Source: Polymorphobacter_B sp038225475 (lineage in GTDB: Bacteria > Pseudomonadota > Alphaproteobacteria > Sphingomonadales > Sphingomonadaceae). From it: 64,000 nucleotides of DNA. Positions 16,734 through 27,200 of this stretch are shown here, piece by piece. Where the stretch lies: NCBI GenBank assembly GCA_038225475.1, contig JBBRRA010000004.1, forward strand, positions 1 through 64,000, given 5' to 3'. The notes below the pieces were generated by a model. That model was given only the letters and a program-made list of their open reading frames with translations. It did no database searches and had not been told where the DNA came from. Each line of letters opens with the position of its first letter. Within the stretch, counting starts at the first letter, position 1. A program made the position numbers and the translations under genes.

Positions 16734-18303
16734 AGCCCTTGGTCGTGGTATCGAGCGCGGCCGGGGCAAATTGGCTGTCGTGCGACGGCGCGTTGCGCAC
16801 GGCGTCGGCGGTCGAAGCGGCCAGCTGCGCCAGCGCCGCGCGAATCTGTGGTTCGCCGATGCGGTCGGCGAGTGGATCATAGCGTGTCGGCCGGATACCC
16901 ATGCCATTCAGGATATAGAACCAGCTGAGATCGGTGAACAGTTCGCCGGCGCGCGGCTTGATACGACCGGTCCCCCGATAGATGTCGATGCGTTCGCGCA
17001 ACCGGTCGGGGATCGGCATGGTGCGGCAATAGTCCCAGAACGGCGTGTCGCTCCGCTGCGTCGTGCAATAATGCAGGACGATGAAATCGCGGATATGTTC
17101 GATCTCGTCGATGAGTTCGGCGTTATACGCGGCGATATTCGCGGCATCGAAGTCGCGGTCGGGGAAGCGGTCGAGCAGGTTGTAGACGCCGCTGATCACG
17201 AGGTGAATGCTGGTCGATTCGAGCGGCTCGAGGAAACCCGACGCCAGCCCCAGCGCGATGCAGTTGCGGTTCCAGAATTGTTTGCGCCGCCCGGTGGCAA
17301 AGCGGATCAGGCGGGGCTCGGCGACCAGTTGCTCGCCCGCCTGCGCCAGCAGGTCGTCGACCGCTGCATCGTCGCTTAGATGGCTGCTGCTATAGACATA
17401 GCCATTGCCGGCGCGGTGCTGCAGCGGGATGCGCCAGCGCCATCCCGCCGGGCGCGCCGACGATGAGGTATAAGGCGACAGCGGGCGTTTCCCCTGCGTT
17501 GGAACCGCGACGGCGCGGTCGCATGGCAGCATGTCCTGCCAGCCGATATAGCCCGTTGCGAGCACCTGCTCGATCAACACGCCGCGAAACCCGCTACAAT
17601 CGATGAACAGGTCGGCTTCGAGGCGGCTGTTGTCGGAAAAGACCAGCGCCTCGAGAAAGCCGTCGTCACGCTGCATGGCGGTTGCAACCGTGCGCTCGAT
17701 GCATGCAACACCGCGATGATCGGCATAGGCTCGCAGATAGCGTGCCACGAGTGCTGCATCGAAATGCAGCGCATAGCGCAAGCCCGGCGTCGGCCCGGAG
17801 GCCTTTGGCTCCGGAAACCGAAATTTACCCGCGTCGCCCAGCGCCGCGCACAGGCTGAAATCGTTGAAGCGCGGCGACAGTCCGCTGGCTGCTGCACGTT
17901 GCCACGCGTGGAAGAACGGTCGCCGGTCGATCGCCGTCCCAAACGTCCCGAACGGATGCCAATAGCTTTCGCCGATTTGGCCCCAATCGTTGAACTTGAT
18001 GCCGAGCTTATAGGTGGACCGCGTACTTTTGACGAAGTCCGCCTCGTCAATATCGAGAAACCGGAGCAGGTCGATGATCGGCGGGATCGTCGCCTCGCCG
18101 ACGCCGATCGTGCCGATCTCAGGCGATTCGATAACGGTGATCGCACATCCGGTTCCCGCCAGCGCGCGGCTGAGGATGCTCGCCGCCATCCAGCCGGCGG
18201 TGCCGCCGCCGACGATGGCGATCCGCCGGATGCGACGATCTCCCGTCTCGTCGCTGCCTGGCGACGGAACGGGAGATCGGTGTTGCAGAAAGTCGGTCCC
18301 CAC
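16720..18303 (-). CDS. Flavin-dependent tryptophan halogenase family protein
   Basis: 527 residues. The FAD-binding GGGTAG is at residues 32-37, the likely catalytic lysine at TYK99, the family WRWRIP signature at 288-293, and the GFLEPLESTSI motif carries the conserved Glu (about 362). With FADH2, O2 and halide such enzymes form HOCl or HOBr that is delivered through the lysine to an aromatic substrate. Relatives found beside TonB-dependent receptors in sphingomonads, Brevundimonas and Xanthomonas (for example BrvH) act on indole-like compounds, but the natural substrate is unknown. No flavin reductase is seen in the window. It lies 39 bases after the TonB receptor gene, in the same operon. 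A key oddity of this sugar locus. Confidence 0.9.
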   Translation of the reverse strand: MGTDFLQHRSPVPSPGSDETGDRRIRRIAIVGGGTAGWMAASILSRALAGTGCAITVIESPEIGTIGVGEATIPPIIDLLRFLDIDEADFVKSTRSTYKLGIKFNDWGQIGESYWHPFGTFGTAIDRRPFFHAWQRAAASGLSPRFNDFSLCAALGDAGKFRFPEPKASGPTPGLRYALHFDAALVARYLRAYADHRGVACIERTVATAMQRDDGFLEALVFSDNSRLEADLFIDCSGFRGVLIEQVLATGYIGWQDMLPCDRAVAVPTQGKRPLSPYTSSSARPAGWRWRIPLQHRAGNGYVYSSSHLSDDAAVDDLLAQAGEQLVAEPRLIRFATGRRKQFWNRNCIALGLASGFLEPLESTSIHLVISGVYNLLDRFPDRDFDAANIAAYNAELIDEIEHIRDFIVLHYCTTQRSDTPFWDYCRTMPIPDRLRERIDIYRGTGRIKPRAGELFTDLSWFYILNGMGIRPTRYDPLADRIGEPQIRAALAQLAASTADAVRNAPSHDSQFAPAALDTTTKGYAFR

Positions 18304-18342
18304 GCAGCTATCCTTGCATCACATTGCGCGGCGACCGCTATG

Positions 18343-21300
18343 TTAAAGCTTGAACTTGACGCCCAGCCAGTACCGACGACCACTCCTATCATAAGTGAAC
18401 GGCAGGTCGGTATACTGCAGGTACGTGTGCTGGACTTCATCGGTCAGGTTCTGGACCGATGCCACCACGCCGATCCGGCGGGTGATGTCATAGCTGATCT
18501 GCCCGTCGAGCTGACCATAGGGTGCCTGGTAAACCTGATAGATTTTCGACACGCCGTTCTGGTCGGGGAAGGCGAACGTCGAACCGACGAGCGAGTCGTT
18601 GACCGACTTGTCGCGCCACGAATAGGACGCGCGGATCGCGAAGCCGTTGCGTTCGTAATACCCCGTCAGGTTGAGTGCGTTCTTCGCGACACCGGGGATC
18701 GACGAGTGGTTGGAGAAGGCGGTTACCTGATCCGATGTCGATTCCGACCGCGTATAGTTTGCCGCAAAGCCGAAGCCGCGCAGCCACGATGCGGCGTTCG
18801 CCAGCGAATATTGCACGCCGAGTTCTATGCCATAGATCTTGCCCTTGCCGGCGTTGACCGGCTTGGTTACGTCGGCGGTGGTGCCGCCAAAGTCGTCCTG
18901 CACGAGCGTTGCGATGTTCTGCGTCTCGACGAAATTGTCGACCTGCTTGTAGAAGCCCGCGACGCTGAGCAGCCCACCCGGCGCGAAGTAGTTTTCATAC
19001 GAGGTGTTGAATTGCGTCGCGCGGTAAGGATCGAGGTTGGCATTGCCCGAACCGCCGCCGGCAAAGGCAAAGCCGTCCTTCAAGCCGGTGTGGACGTTGA
19101 CGCGCGAATTGGTCTGGCGCGTGAAGTTGTACGAGTTGCCGAGGCCAAGCGAGTACAAGTCCTGCGGCGCGACCACGCGCGCTGCGCCGAAGCGGAACTT
19201 CTGTGTGTCCGACAGCTCGAGCACGAAGTTGAACGACGGCAGGATGTCGATGTAGTTGCGCGTCGTGCGGACCGGCACGACATTCGAATCGACGCCGTTC
19301 CATGATGCCGTGCCGTAATAGGTCGGGACGGCTGCGGTCTGGCCATTGTCGATCGTCAGCTGCGTGTTGACCAGCCGCAGGCCGAAGTTGGCGTGATAGC
19401 GGTCCGACGGCGCACCGAGATCGGCCATGATGTAGCCCGAATAGGTCTTTTCCGAGATCCGGAACGAGCTCAGATTGTCCTTGAACAGTTTCTCGCTGTT
19501 GTTGGCGATCGTCGGGTTGCTACCCGAGTTCCAGACTTGGTTGAGATAGGTCGCCGGGTTGGTCATGCCGCCGACGACTGGGTCTTTGACGACGATCGTA
19601 CCGGTCGCGAAGTTGGTCGTGGTGTGCGTCAGCGATGGATTGGTCAGCGCGGTCGAATACGGGATCGCGGCATAGCCGGGGTCCTGATAGTAAAGATAGG
19701 TACCACCGTTGGGATCGTTGCAGCAGTTGGAAATTGGCAGGCCGCCAGCGGTCAGCCCGTTGATCAGGTATCGGCCGAAGGTCTGGTCGACATCGCGCGT
19801 CGCGATCCGGAACCCGCCCGACAGCTTGGCGCCGACGTCCTTCAGGTAATCGGGCTCATACGACAGGTCGCCCTTGATCGACCATTGCTTCTGCGCCGAA
19901 ATATTCGACCATGCCCAGTTCGATTTGAACGTCGTATAGGCGGGGTTGTTCAAAATATCGGTGTAAGGCGCAAGATAGCTGACGCTCGGCAGGCCGCTCG
20001 TGCCGCCATTGGCATAAGTGAATTCGTAACCGTGATTGCCGGTGGCGCACGTCGATGCACCGTTGTTGCAGCCGGGGGCCGCAGGCGAAGTCGGGTTGCC
20101 GAAACTGTTGTTGTACAGCCCGTGCTCGACGTCGGCCTGCGCCGCCTGCAGGGTCGAATTCGCCTTGGCATAGGCCCCGTCGAGGCTTGCCTTGAACGGG
20201 CCGTCGTTGTCGAACTTGGTCACGAACTGATAGTTGTTGGCGTTGGTCGTCACGCCCTGCCACAGCGTCGCGGTTTCAGCGCCATTGGCGTTGAAGGTCG
20301 CGCTTTGGACGACGCCGTTCGAATCGATGGCAAAGGGGCGCGTCGGATCGATGCCCGGCAACAGCACGCCGGGCGAGGTGCCCTGACCGTTGAACCAGAC
20401 CTTGTTGGTATAATCGATCGTGGTTTCGCGCTCGTGCGAATGGAACCAGTTGAACGTCGAGGTGATGCTGTCGGTCACCTTGAACGCCAGCCCGAGCGAC
20501 GCACCCAGCGTACGGCGCTTGTCGAAGCGATCGGTGAAATAATCGAGCTGCGGCTCGATATAATTCTTGCCGAGATGCGTCAGTCCCGCCGGGCTGAGCG
20601 GGCCGACATAGGGGCCGGTCGCCGAATCGGTGATCAGCCACTGGTTACGGTTCTGGTTCTGGAATTCTTCGGTGTGGGTATTTTCGGAATCGTACGAGAC
20701 GCTGCCGGTGATCGCGAAACGGTCGCCGAACTTGTACGATCCGACCAACGTGCCGTTCGGCGTCCAGCCGCCGTCGCGCTGGCCGTTCGACATGCGAAAG
20801 TTGCCACCAAGGCTGAAGCCCATCGGCTGCGCCAGCGGATCGCGCGTCTTGAGATTGATTGTCCCGCCAAGCCCGCCCTCGGTGATCGCGGCATTGGGGT
20901 TTTTGTAGACGTCGATGCCGGCGATTTCTTCGCTGGGGACGCCTTCGAGCGAATTATACTGGCTGTTGCCGCCGTTGCCGCCGCCGGCCGCTTCGCCGGA
21001 CACGTAAAACTCCTTGCCGGTCAGGAAGATGTCGCCGTTGAGCGTCGTCAGGTTTTGCCGCAGGCCGTCGATCAGCACTGCGGTACCCTGGCCGCCCGAG
21101 CGGTTGATCTGCACGCCGGGCAGGCGCTGCAGCGATTCGGCGACATTCTGGTCGGGCATCTTGCCAATGTCTTCGGGCGCGATCGACTCGATCGGCAGGT
21201 TCGAAAGCCGTTTGGCATTGAGCGCCGATTGCAGTGACGCGCTGTATCCGGTGACGACGATCTCGTCGGCGGTGGTGGCTTCGGCGGGCGGTGCGGCCGG

Positions 21301-21396
21301 CGCAGCGGCCGCAAATGCCCCGCTGGCCACGCACAAGGCGAGCGTTGACGCCGCTGTAAACAGGGCTGCGCGCGAACACAGAAGTCGATTGGTCAT
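18343..21396 (-). CDS. TonB-dependent receptor
   Basis: 1017 residues. A signal peptide ends near ASGAFAAAA, then a TonB-box-like DEIVVTGYSASLQSAL. The plug domain (about 60-190) has PDQNVAESLQRLPGVQI, VLIDGLRQ and GGTINLKTRDPL. The rest is the 22-strand barrel, ending in the outer-membrane signature GRRYWLGVKFKL. A disulfide-type CCNDPN loop lies mid-barrel. This subgroup takes up oligosaccharides and similar large substrates across the outer membrane with TonB/ExbBD energy. A GGGGAGA ribosome-binding site precedes the ATG. It is divergent from the GH3 gene and leads the operon with the halogenase and ROK regulator. Ligand inferred from the neighbouring glycosidases. Confidence 0.93.
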   Translation of the reverse strand: MTNRLLCSRAALFTAASTLALCVASGAFAAAAPAAPPAEATTADEIVVTGYSASLQSALNAKRLSNLPIESIAPEDIGKMPDQNVAESLQRLPGVQINRSGGQGTAVLIDGLRQNLTTLNGDIFLTGKEFYVSGEAAGGGNGGNSQYNSLEGVPSEEIAGIDVYKNPNAAITEGGLGGTINLKTRDPLAQPMGFSLGGNFRMSNGQRDGGWTPNGTLVGSYKFGDRFAITGSVSYDSENTHTEEFQNQNRNQWLITDSATGPYVGPLSPAGLTHLGKNYIEPQLDYFTDRFDKRRTLGASLGLAFKVTDSITSTFNWFHSHERETTIDYTNKVWFNGQGTSPGVLLPGIDPTRPFAIDSNGVVQSATFNANGAETATLWQGVTTNANNYQFVTKFDNDGPFKASLDGAYAKANSTLQAAQADVEHGLYNNSFGNPTSPAAPGCNNGASTCATGNHGYEFTYANGGTSGLPSVSYLAPYTDILNNPAYTTFKSNWAWSNISAQKQWSIKGDLSYEPDYLKDVGAKLSGGFRIATRDVDQTFGRYLINGLTAGGLPISNCCNDPNGGTYLYYQDPGYAAIPYSTALTNPSLTHTTTNFATGTIVVKDPVVGGMTNPATYLNQVWNSGSNPTIANNSEKLFKDNLSSFRISEKTYSGYIMADLGAPSDRYHANFGLRLVNTQLTIDNGQTAAVPTYYGTASWNGVDSNVVPVRTTRNYIDILPSFNFVLELSDTQKFRFGAARVVAPQDLYSLGLGNSYNFTRQTNSRVNVHTGLKDGFAFAGGGSGNANLDPYRATQFNTSYENYFAPGGLLSVAGFYKQVDNFVETQNIATLVQDDFGGTTADVTKPVNAGKGKIYGIELGVQYSLANAASWLRGFGFAANYTRSESTSDQVTAFSNHSSIPGVAKNALNLTGYYERNGFAIRASYSWRDKSVNDSLVGSTFAFPDQNGVSKIYQVYQAPYGQLDGQISYDITRRIGVVASVQNLTDEVQHTYLQYTDLPFTYDRSGRRYWLGVKFKL

Positions 21397-21501
21397 ACAG
21401 ATCTCCCCAGTTTCTGGCGGATTGTCCCGCCTGTTTTTTGCCGAACGCGTGCCCCGAAAGTTCGGGGTGTGAACCTCGCTTGACGATAAGGCTCAATTGT
21501 T

Positions 21502-21513
21502 GTCAACGCTGTC
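21502..21513. promoter_or_regulatory. Candidate operator in the TonB receptor / GH3 divergent promoter region
   Basis: GTCAACGCTGTC (reverse strand GACAGCGTTGAC) matches the manA-upstream repeat at 9 of 12 positions. It lies inside a 14-base imperfect palindrome with a central CG (21501-21514), the shape of LacI-family sites. On the minus strand it contains TTGACA, which could be the -35 of the TonB receptor promoter. The 21397-21602 gap otherwise has a CCCCGAA/TTCGGGG hairpin at 21452 in the receptor leader. Confidence 0.5.
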
Positions 21514-21602
21514 AAGCAATTTATCGAAAATGATTGCGTAACTCACCGGGACGATGTGAGCTGACGTCGGCGCGCACGATCACGGATGTTGGGGAGAGCC
21601 GC

Positions 21603-24110
21603 TTGATTCGTCACCATGGCCGTATCGCCGCCGCTGCTGCCGCGCTGTTGATTGCTGCGCCGCTTGCAGCAGCAATACCGAAATTCTCAGAGCCCGCAGT
21701 GCATCCCGCGCAATGGCCGCGCGCGCACTGGCCGGTCCGCCAGTTGCCCGCGACGGAGGCGCGAATCGCTGCGCTGCTGGCGCGGATGACGATCGAGGAA
21801 AGGGTCGGTCAGGTCATTCAGGCCGATATTGCGAGCGTTACCCCCGACGACGTTCGCCACTATCACCTCGGCTCGGTGCTCAATGGCGGCAGTTCGGGAC
21901 CGAACGGCGATGATCTCGCACCGCCGGAAAAATGGCTGGCGCTCGCCGATGCGTTTTATGCTGCATCGATCGATACCAGCGCGGGCGGTGTCGGCATCCC
22001 GGTGATCTGGGGCATCGACGCCGTCCACGGTCACAGCAACATCATCGGGGCGACGCTGTTTCCACACAATATCGGGCTGGGCGCGGCGCACGACCCGGAT
22101 CTGATCGAGCGGATCGGCGCGGTGACTGCGGTCGAGGTGCGCACCACCGGCATGGAATGGACGTTTGCGCCGACGTTGACGGTGCCGCAGGACTATCGCT
22201 GGGGTCGTGCTTATGAGGGCTATTCATCCGATCCCGCGCTCGTCGCCAGCTACGCCGGACGGATGATCCGCGGCCTGCAGGGCGATCCGAACGGCGGCCC
22301 GATCCTTGCCGGCCCGCACGTTCTTGCCAGCACCAAGCATTTCATCGCCGATGGCGGGACCGACGAGGGCCGCGACCAGGGCGATGCCAGGATCGACGAA
22401 GCGACGCTGCGCACCGTGCATGGCGCGCCGTATCTCCCCGCGATCGATGCCGGTGTCGCGACGATCATGACGAGCTTTTCGAGCTGGCAGGGAACCAAGA
22501 TCGCCGGCAACCACGGGCTCGTTACCGATGTCCTGAAGCGCCGGATGAACTTCGGCGGCTTCGTCGTGACCGACTGGAATGCGCATGGCCAGGTTGCGGG
22601 CTGCAACAATGCCAGCTGCGCGCGCGCGATCAACGCCGGTATCGACATGTATATGGCGCCCGATAGCTGGAAACCGCTGTACGCCAGCCTGGTTACGCAG
22701 GTGCGTGCAGGCGAGGTGCCGATGGCGCGGTTGAACGATGCGGTGGCTCGCATTCTCCGCACCAAATTCCGCCTTGGGCTGTTCGAAGCTGGACCGCCGT
22801 CAAAGCGGCCATATTCGGGGCAGTTCGACTTGCTCGGCAGTCCCGACCACCGGGCCGTTGCGCGGGAGGCAGTCCGTAAGTCACTGGTGTTACTTAAGGA
22901 TAACGGCGGCATCCTGCCGGTCCGGCGCGGTGCGCGCGTGTTGGTCGCGGGCGACGGGGCCGACGATATCGGACGTCAATCGGGCGGCTGGACAATCAGC
23001 TGGCAGGGCACCGGCATGACCAATGCGCAATTTCCCGGTGCAACTTCGATCTGGCGCGGAGTGGATGATGCAATCAGTCTGAGCGGTGGGCATGCGACGC
23101 TGTCGCCCGACGGTACGTTTACCGACCGGCCGGACGTGGCGATCGTGGTATTCGGCGAGACGCCCTATGCCGAGTTCCAGGGTGATCTCAAGACGCTCCA
23201 ACTGCGGACCGAACTGCGCCAGCCGTGGGTGACGATGCAGCGGTTGAAGGCGCAGGGCATCCCGGTGGTGGCGGTGATGGTGACGGGGCGCCCGCTGTAC
23301 GTGAACCCGGCGCTGAACGCCGCCGATGCGTTCGTGGTCGCGTGGCTGCCCGGCTCCGAAGGCGGGGGGATTGCCGACGTGCTTGTGCAGCATCCAGTCG
23401 GGGTGGCGCAGCCCGACTTTAGCGGTCGGCTGCCCGCAGCATGGCCGGTCACCGCGCGGCACGACGGCGCGGTGCTGTTCGCACGCGGTTTCGGCAGATC
23501 GTTGACGGCAAAGCACGCAAGCTGGACACCGCTGCCCGAAACCGCCGGCGTTGCAGACAGCGGCACGACCGGGGTCTATTTCGACAAGGGGCTTCCCGTT
23601 CCGGCGTGGTCGTTGGTTGTGGCGGGCGATGCAGCCGACGAAACGCGCGTTACAACGCTGCCGGCGTCGGTGCTGGGCGGTCGGGGTACGGTCACTGCAA
23701 CCGACCAGCAAGTTCAGGAAGGCGCGCGCAAGTTTTCGATCAGCGGCGGCGGCACGGCCGTTGTGGAACTTGTCACACAGGCCCCGGTCGATATCGCACG
23801 CGAGACCAACGGCGATGTCATGCTGTTGATGACCATCCGCATCGATGCCCGCGCCGCTGCGCCCATGGCGATCGGAGTGCGTTGCGGTACCGGCTGCGGT
23901 GCAGTGGTTGCCGCGCCGCAGCTTGCGGCATTACCGATCGGGCAATGGCGAACCGTCGGCATCCCCCTCAAATGCTTTGCCGCAGCGGGAGCCGATATGA
24001 CCAAGGTCGATGCTCCGTTCCGGTTGTCGACGCAGGGCAGCGCCGCGTACAGCCTGGCGCGTGTTGCGCTCGGGACCGTTGCCGACCAGACACTGACCTG
24101 CTCGGGATAA
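21603..24110 (+). CDS. Glycoside hydrolase family 3 enzyme (beta-glucosidase type), exported
   Basis: 835 residues from a TTG start set by a GGGGAGAG ribosome-binding site eight bases upstream. The only nearby ATG is out of frame. A signal peptide covers residues 1-24 (RIAAAAAALLIAAPLAAA). The GH3 barrel has GIDAVHGHSN, STKHFIADGG and the nucleophile Asp324 in VVTDWNAHG. The second alpha/beta domain runs to about 640 (LVLLKDNGGILPV). A C-terminal beta domain of about 180 residues resembles the extra domain of ExoP-type exo-1,3/1,4-beta-glucanases. It should remove terminal beta-glucosyl or similar residues in the periplasm or at the surface. It is divergent from the TonB receptor and has the same GGGGAGA leader style. 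Confidence 0.92.
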   Translation: MIRHHGRIAAAAAALLIAAPLAAAIPKFSEPAVHPAQWPRAHWPVRQLPATEARIAALLARMTIEERVGQVIQADIASVTPDDVRHYHLGSVLNGGSSGPNGDDLAPPEKWLALADAFYAASIDTSAGGVGIPVIWGIDAVHGHSNIIGATLFPHNIGLGAAHDPDLIERIGAVTAVEVRTTGMEWTFAPTLTVPQDYRWGRAYEGYSSDPALVASYAGRMIRGLQGDPNGGPILAGPHVLASTKHFIADGGTDEGRDQGDARIDEATLRTVHGAPYLPAIDAGVATIMTSFSSWQGTKIAGNHGLVTDVLKRRMNFGGFVVTDWNAHGQVAGCNNASCARAINAGIDMYMAPDSWKPLYASLVTQVRAGEVPMARLNDAVARILRTKFRLGLFEAGPPSKRPYSGQFDLLGSPDHRAVAREAVRKSLVLLKDNGGILPVRRGARVLVAGDGADDIGRQSGGWTISWQGTGMTNAQFPGATSIWRGVDDAISLSGGHATLSPDGTFTDRPDVAIVVFGETPYAEFQGDLKTLQLRTELRQPWVTMQRLKAQGIPVVAVMVTGRPLYVNPALNAADAFVVAWLPGSEGGGIADVLVQHPVGVAQPDFSGRLPAAWPVTARHDGAVLFARGFGRSLTAKHASWTPLPETAGVADSGTTGVYFDKGLPVPAWSLVVAGDAADETRVTTLPASVLGGRGTVTATDQQVQEGARKFSISGGGTAVVELVTQAPVDIARETNGDVMLLMTIRIDARAAAPMAIGVRCGTGCGAVVAAPQLAALPIGQWRTVGIPLKCFAAAGADMTKVDAPFRLSTQGSAAYSLARVALGTVADQTLTCSG

Positions 24111-24156
24111 TACTAAATTATGATTTGGTTTTTCGATGGCGTAAGATCGGCACTTT

Positions 24157-24168
24157 GATAAGGTTGTC
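24157..24168. promoter_or_regulatory. Candidate operator upstream of the GH2 gene
   Basis: GATAAGGTTGTC differs at one base from the reverse strand of the repeat before manA (12307). It lies 41 bases before the GH2 GTG start, in a locally AT-rich 98-base gap after the GH3 gene. A separate promoter for the GH2 gene is therefore possible. Confidence 0.45.
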
Positions 24169-24208
24169 AAGAATCGGCGCAATCGACGCGTGCTTGGGGA
24201 GAATTACT

Positions 24209-27200
24209 GTGCTGCCACGCAAGCTGTTGTTTTTATTAATGACAGTTGGTTCGGTAGCGGCGTCCGCATCGCCGCGGCCGCTCAATGGCGGCCCCTATAA
24301 TGCGCGCTTCCTGAACGGCGGCATCGGGATCGAGCGTCAGATCGCCGAATCTGATCCGATTCAACTCGCGGGGGCTGTGTACAGCTTCAGCCTGTGGGTG
24401 CGTCCAACGGCGACGCAGCCGGGCTTTGTACCGTTGTTGGCCCTTGGCGACGCCGCAGCGCGGGCTATTGGACTGACCGATGGCCGGTTGACGCTGGCGA
24501 TCGGCACTTCGCGCCTGGTGTCGCATGCGCTGGTGCGCCCCGCACATTGGACACATCTTGCCGCCGTTGCCGACACGCAGACGGTTCGGCTGTTCGTCGA
24601 TGGTCGCGAAGTCGCACGCGGGCCCGCCGTCGCGGTTGCGGTCAGCCGCGCCGTCGCAGTTGCGCCGGTCCGCACCGGGCAACCGCATTTCGGTGGCGCG
24701 CTCGTCGATGCAACGATCGACGGTGTCGCGCTGACTCAGGCTGAAATCGCGTCCCGGGCGCTGTCCCGGCCCGCCTTCGAACTTGTCCAGATGCTCGATG
24801 TCGGCGTCGGCTGGGAATGGCAGAAACGTGCCAATATCGGGCTGTTCCAGCAGCAGGATCCGTGGACGTTGCCGCATGGTAACGGCAAGATCAGCAAGCC
24901 CGTCGCGGTGCCGGTGGTGCCGATGGCGGCGCTCGCACCGATCGAGCCTGGCCGATGGCAGGTGAACGACTGGCTGTTAATCGAGGCGCCCGCGTTGACC
25001 AGCGACGGCGCAACCCTGTCACGGCCGGGGGTCGATATCACGCATTGGTTCGCAGCGACGGTGCCGGGCACGGTGCTGACGACATTGGTCGACCGCGGGG
25101 TGTACCCGGACCCCTATTATGGTCTCAACAATCTCGCGATCCCCGAAAAGCTGGCGCGGCAGGACTATTGGTACCGTGCCGAATTTGCCGTGCCCGCAGC
25201 AGCGGTGGGCAAGCCGCTGCGGCTGCGCTTCGACGGGGTGAATTATGCAGCCGACGTCTGGGTCAACGGCGCGCGCGTGGGGCAAATGCGGGGTGCGTTC
25301 GCGCGCGGGGAATTCGCCTTCACGCCGGTCGCCGGTGAAAATGTCGTTGCCGTGCGGGTCAGCCCGCCGCCGCATCCGGGCATCCCGCACGAGCAGTCGA
25401 TCGCCGCCGGCGTGGGCGAAAACGGTGGTCAGCTGGCGATTGACGGCCCGACCTTCGTCGCAACCGAAGGCTGGGACTGGATCCCCGGCATCCGCGACCG
25501 CAATACCGGCCTGTGGCAAGGCGTCGTGCTCGAGGCGACCGGGGCCGTCCGCGTGCTCGACCCGCAGGTCATCACCGACCTGCCGTTGCCGCGCACCGAC
25601 AGCGCCGACGTTTATATCACGGTGCCGGTAGTCAATGATGCGACCGCACCGAGGCGCGTCACGGTGACGGCGGCGTTCGACAGCATCGCGCTAAGCCGGA
25701 CGCTCGACATCGCGCCCGGCGAGACGGTGGTGCGCTTTACACCCGCGACCGACCCCGCGCTGCGCGTGCTGCGCCCGCGGCTGTGGTGGCCGAACGGCTA
25801 TGGTGCGCCGGAACTGCATACGTTGACCGTGACGGCGAGCGACGGCGCCGCCGAGTCCGACCGGCGGCAGCTGCGCTTCGGAATCCGCGAGGTGAGCTAT
25901 GAACTGTCGCTTATGGATTCGGCGGGCAGGCTGCGGCGGGTCGACGTCCACACCACCGACGGCGCGCTCCGGGGGGAGCGGCTGATCGATGTGCGCCATG
26001 TCGCGATCAAGGCGACACCGGGCGGTTGGGTCGAGAGCCTGACGGCGGCGGGCGAGGTGTCGCCTGCCGTGCGTGACGTGCCTGCAACAGCGCCGCTGCC
26101 GCACCTGACTTTGCGCGTGAACGGCGTGCGGATCGCGGCGCGCGGCGGCAGCTGGGGCATGGACGACGCGATGAAGCGCAGCGGCCGGGACCGGCTGGCA
26201 CCCTATTTCCGGCTCGAGCGCGAGGCGCACATGAACATTGTGCGGAACTGGATGGGCAACAATACCGAGCCCGAATTCTACGATCTCGCCGACGAGAACG
26301 GCATGATGATCCTCAACGACTTTTGGCAGTCGACGCAGGATTTCCAGGTCGAGCCGCAGGACCCCGCGCTATTCCTCGCGAACGTGCGCGATACGGTCAA
26401 ACGCTACCGCAACCATCCGTCGATCGTCGTCTGGTTCGGGCGCAACGAGGGCGTGCCGTATCCGCTGCTCAACGAAGGGCTCGACGACACGATCGCCGAG
26501 CTCGACGGGACGCGCTGGTACACCGGCAGCTCGAATGTTGTGAACCTGCAAGGTTCGGGACCCTATAATTATCGTCCCCCCGAGGGCTATTTCACCGATC
26601 TCGCTTCTGGGTTTTCGGTCGAAACCGGGTCGCCGTCGCTCGCCACGCTCGAAGCGATCGCGGCGTCGGTGCCCGAACCCGACCGCTGGCCGCTGTCGGA
26701 TACGCTGGCCTATCACGACTGGCATTTTTCGGGGAACGGCGACACCGCGTCGTTCATGGCGGCGCTGGCGACGATGTTCGGGCCGGCGACCAGCCTCGCC
26801 GATTTCGAGCGCAAGGCGCAGATGATGAACCTCGAGACGTACAAGGCGATCTACGAGGGCTTTCTCGGACATTTGTGGACCAAGAACAGCGGGCGACTGC
26901 TTTGGATGACGCATCCGTCGTGGCCGTCGAACAGCTGGCAATTGTACAGTTCGGACTATGACACGCACGCGGCATATTATGGGGCAAAGAAGGCCGCCGA
27001 GCCGTTGCACCTCCAACTGAACCGACCCGGCAACGAGCTTGTCGTGGTCAACACGACTCAGACTGCGGCCCCGGCGCTGCATGCGCAGGTCCGCGTCATC
27101 AGCCTCGACAATCGAACGCTGTTCAGCCGCTCGGATCCGGTCGATGCGCCGCCCAATGATAGCGTCGCGCTGCCCGCGGTGCCGCTCGACCGGCTGTTTG

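Noticed and set aside
16734..16907. N-terminal extension of the ROK regulator.
   Set aside because: It overlaps the 3' part of the halogenase and reads as low-complexity Arg/Pro sequence. The HTH domain begins properly from ATG 16733 or 16700.
23441..24208. In-frame upstream extension of the GH2 gene through the end of the GH3 gene.
   Set aside because: The extension has no homology-like sequence. A GGGGAGAA site and a signal peptide fix the start at GTG 24209.
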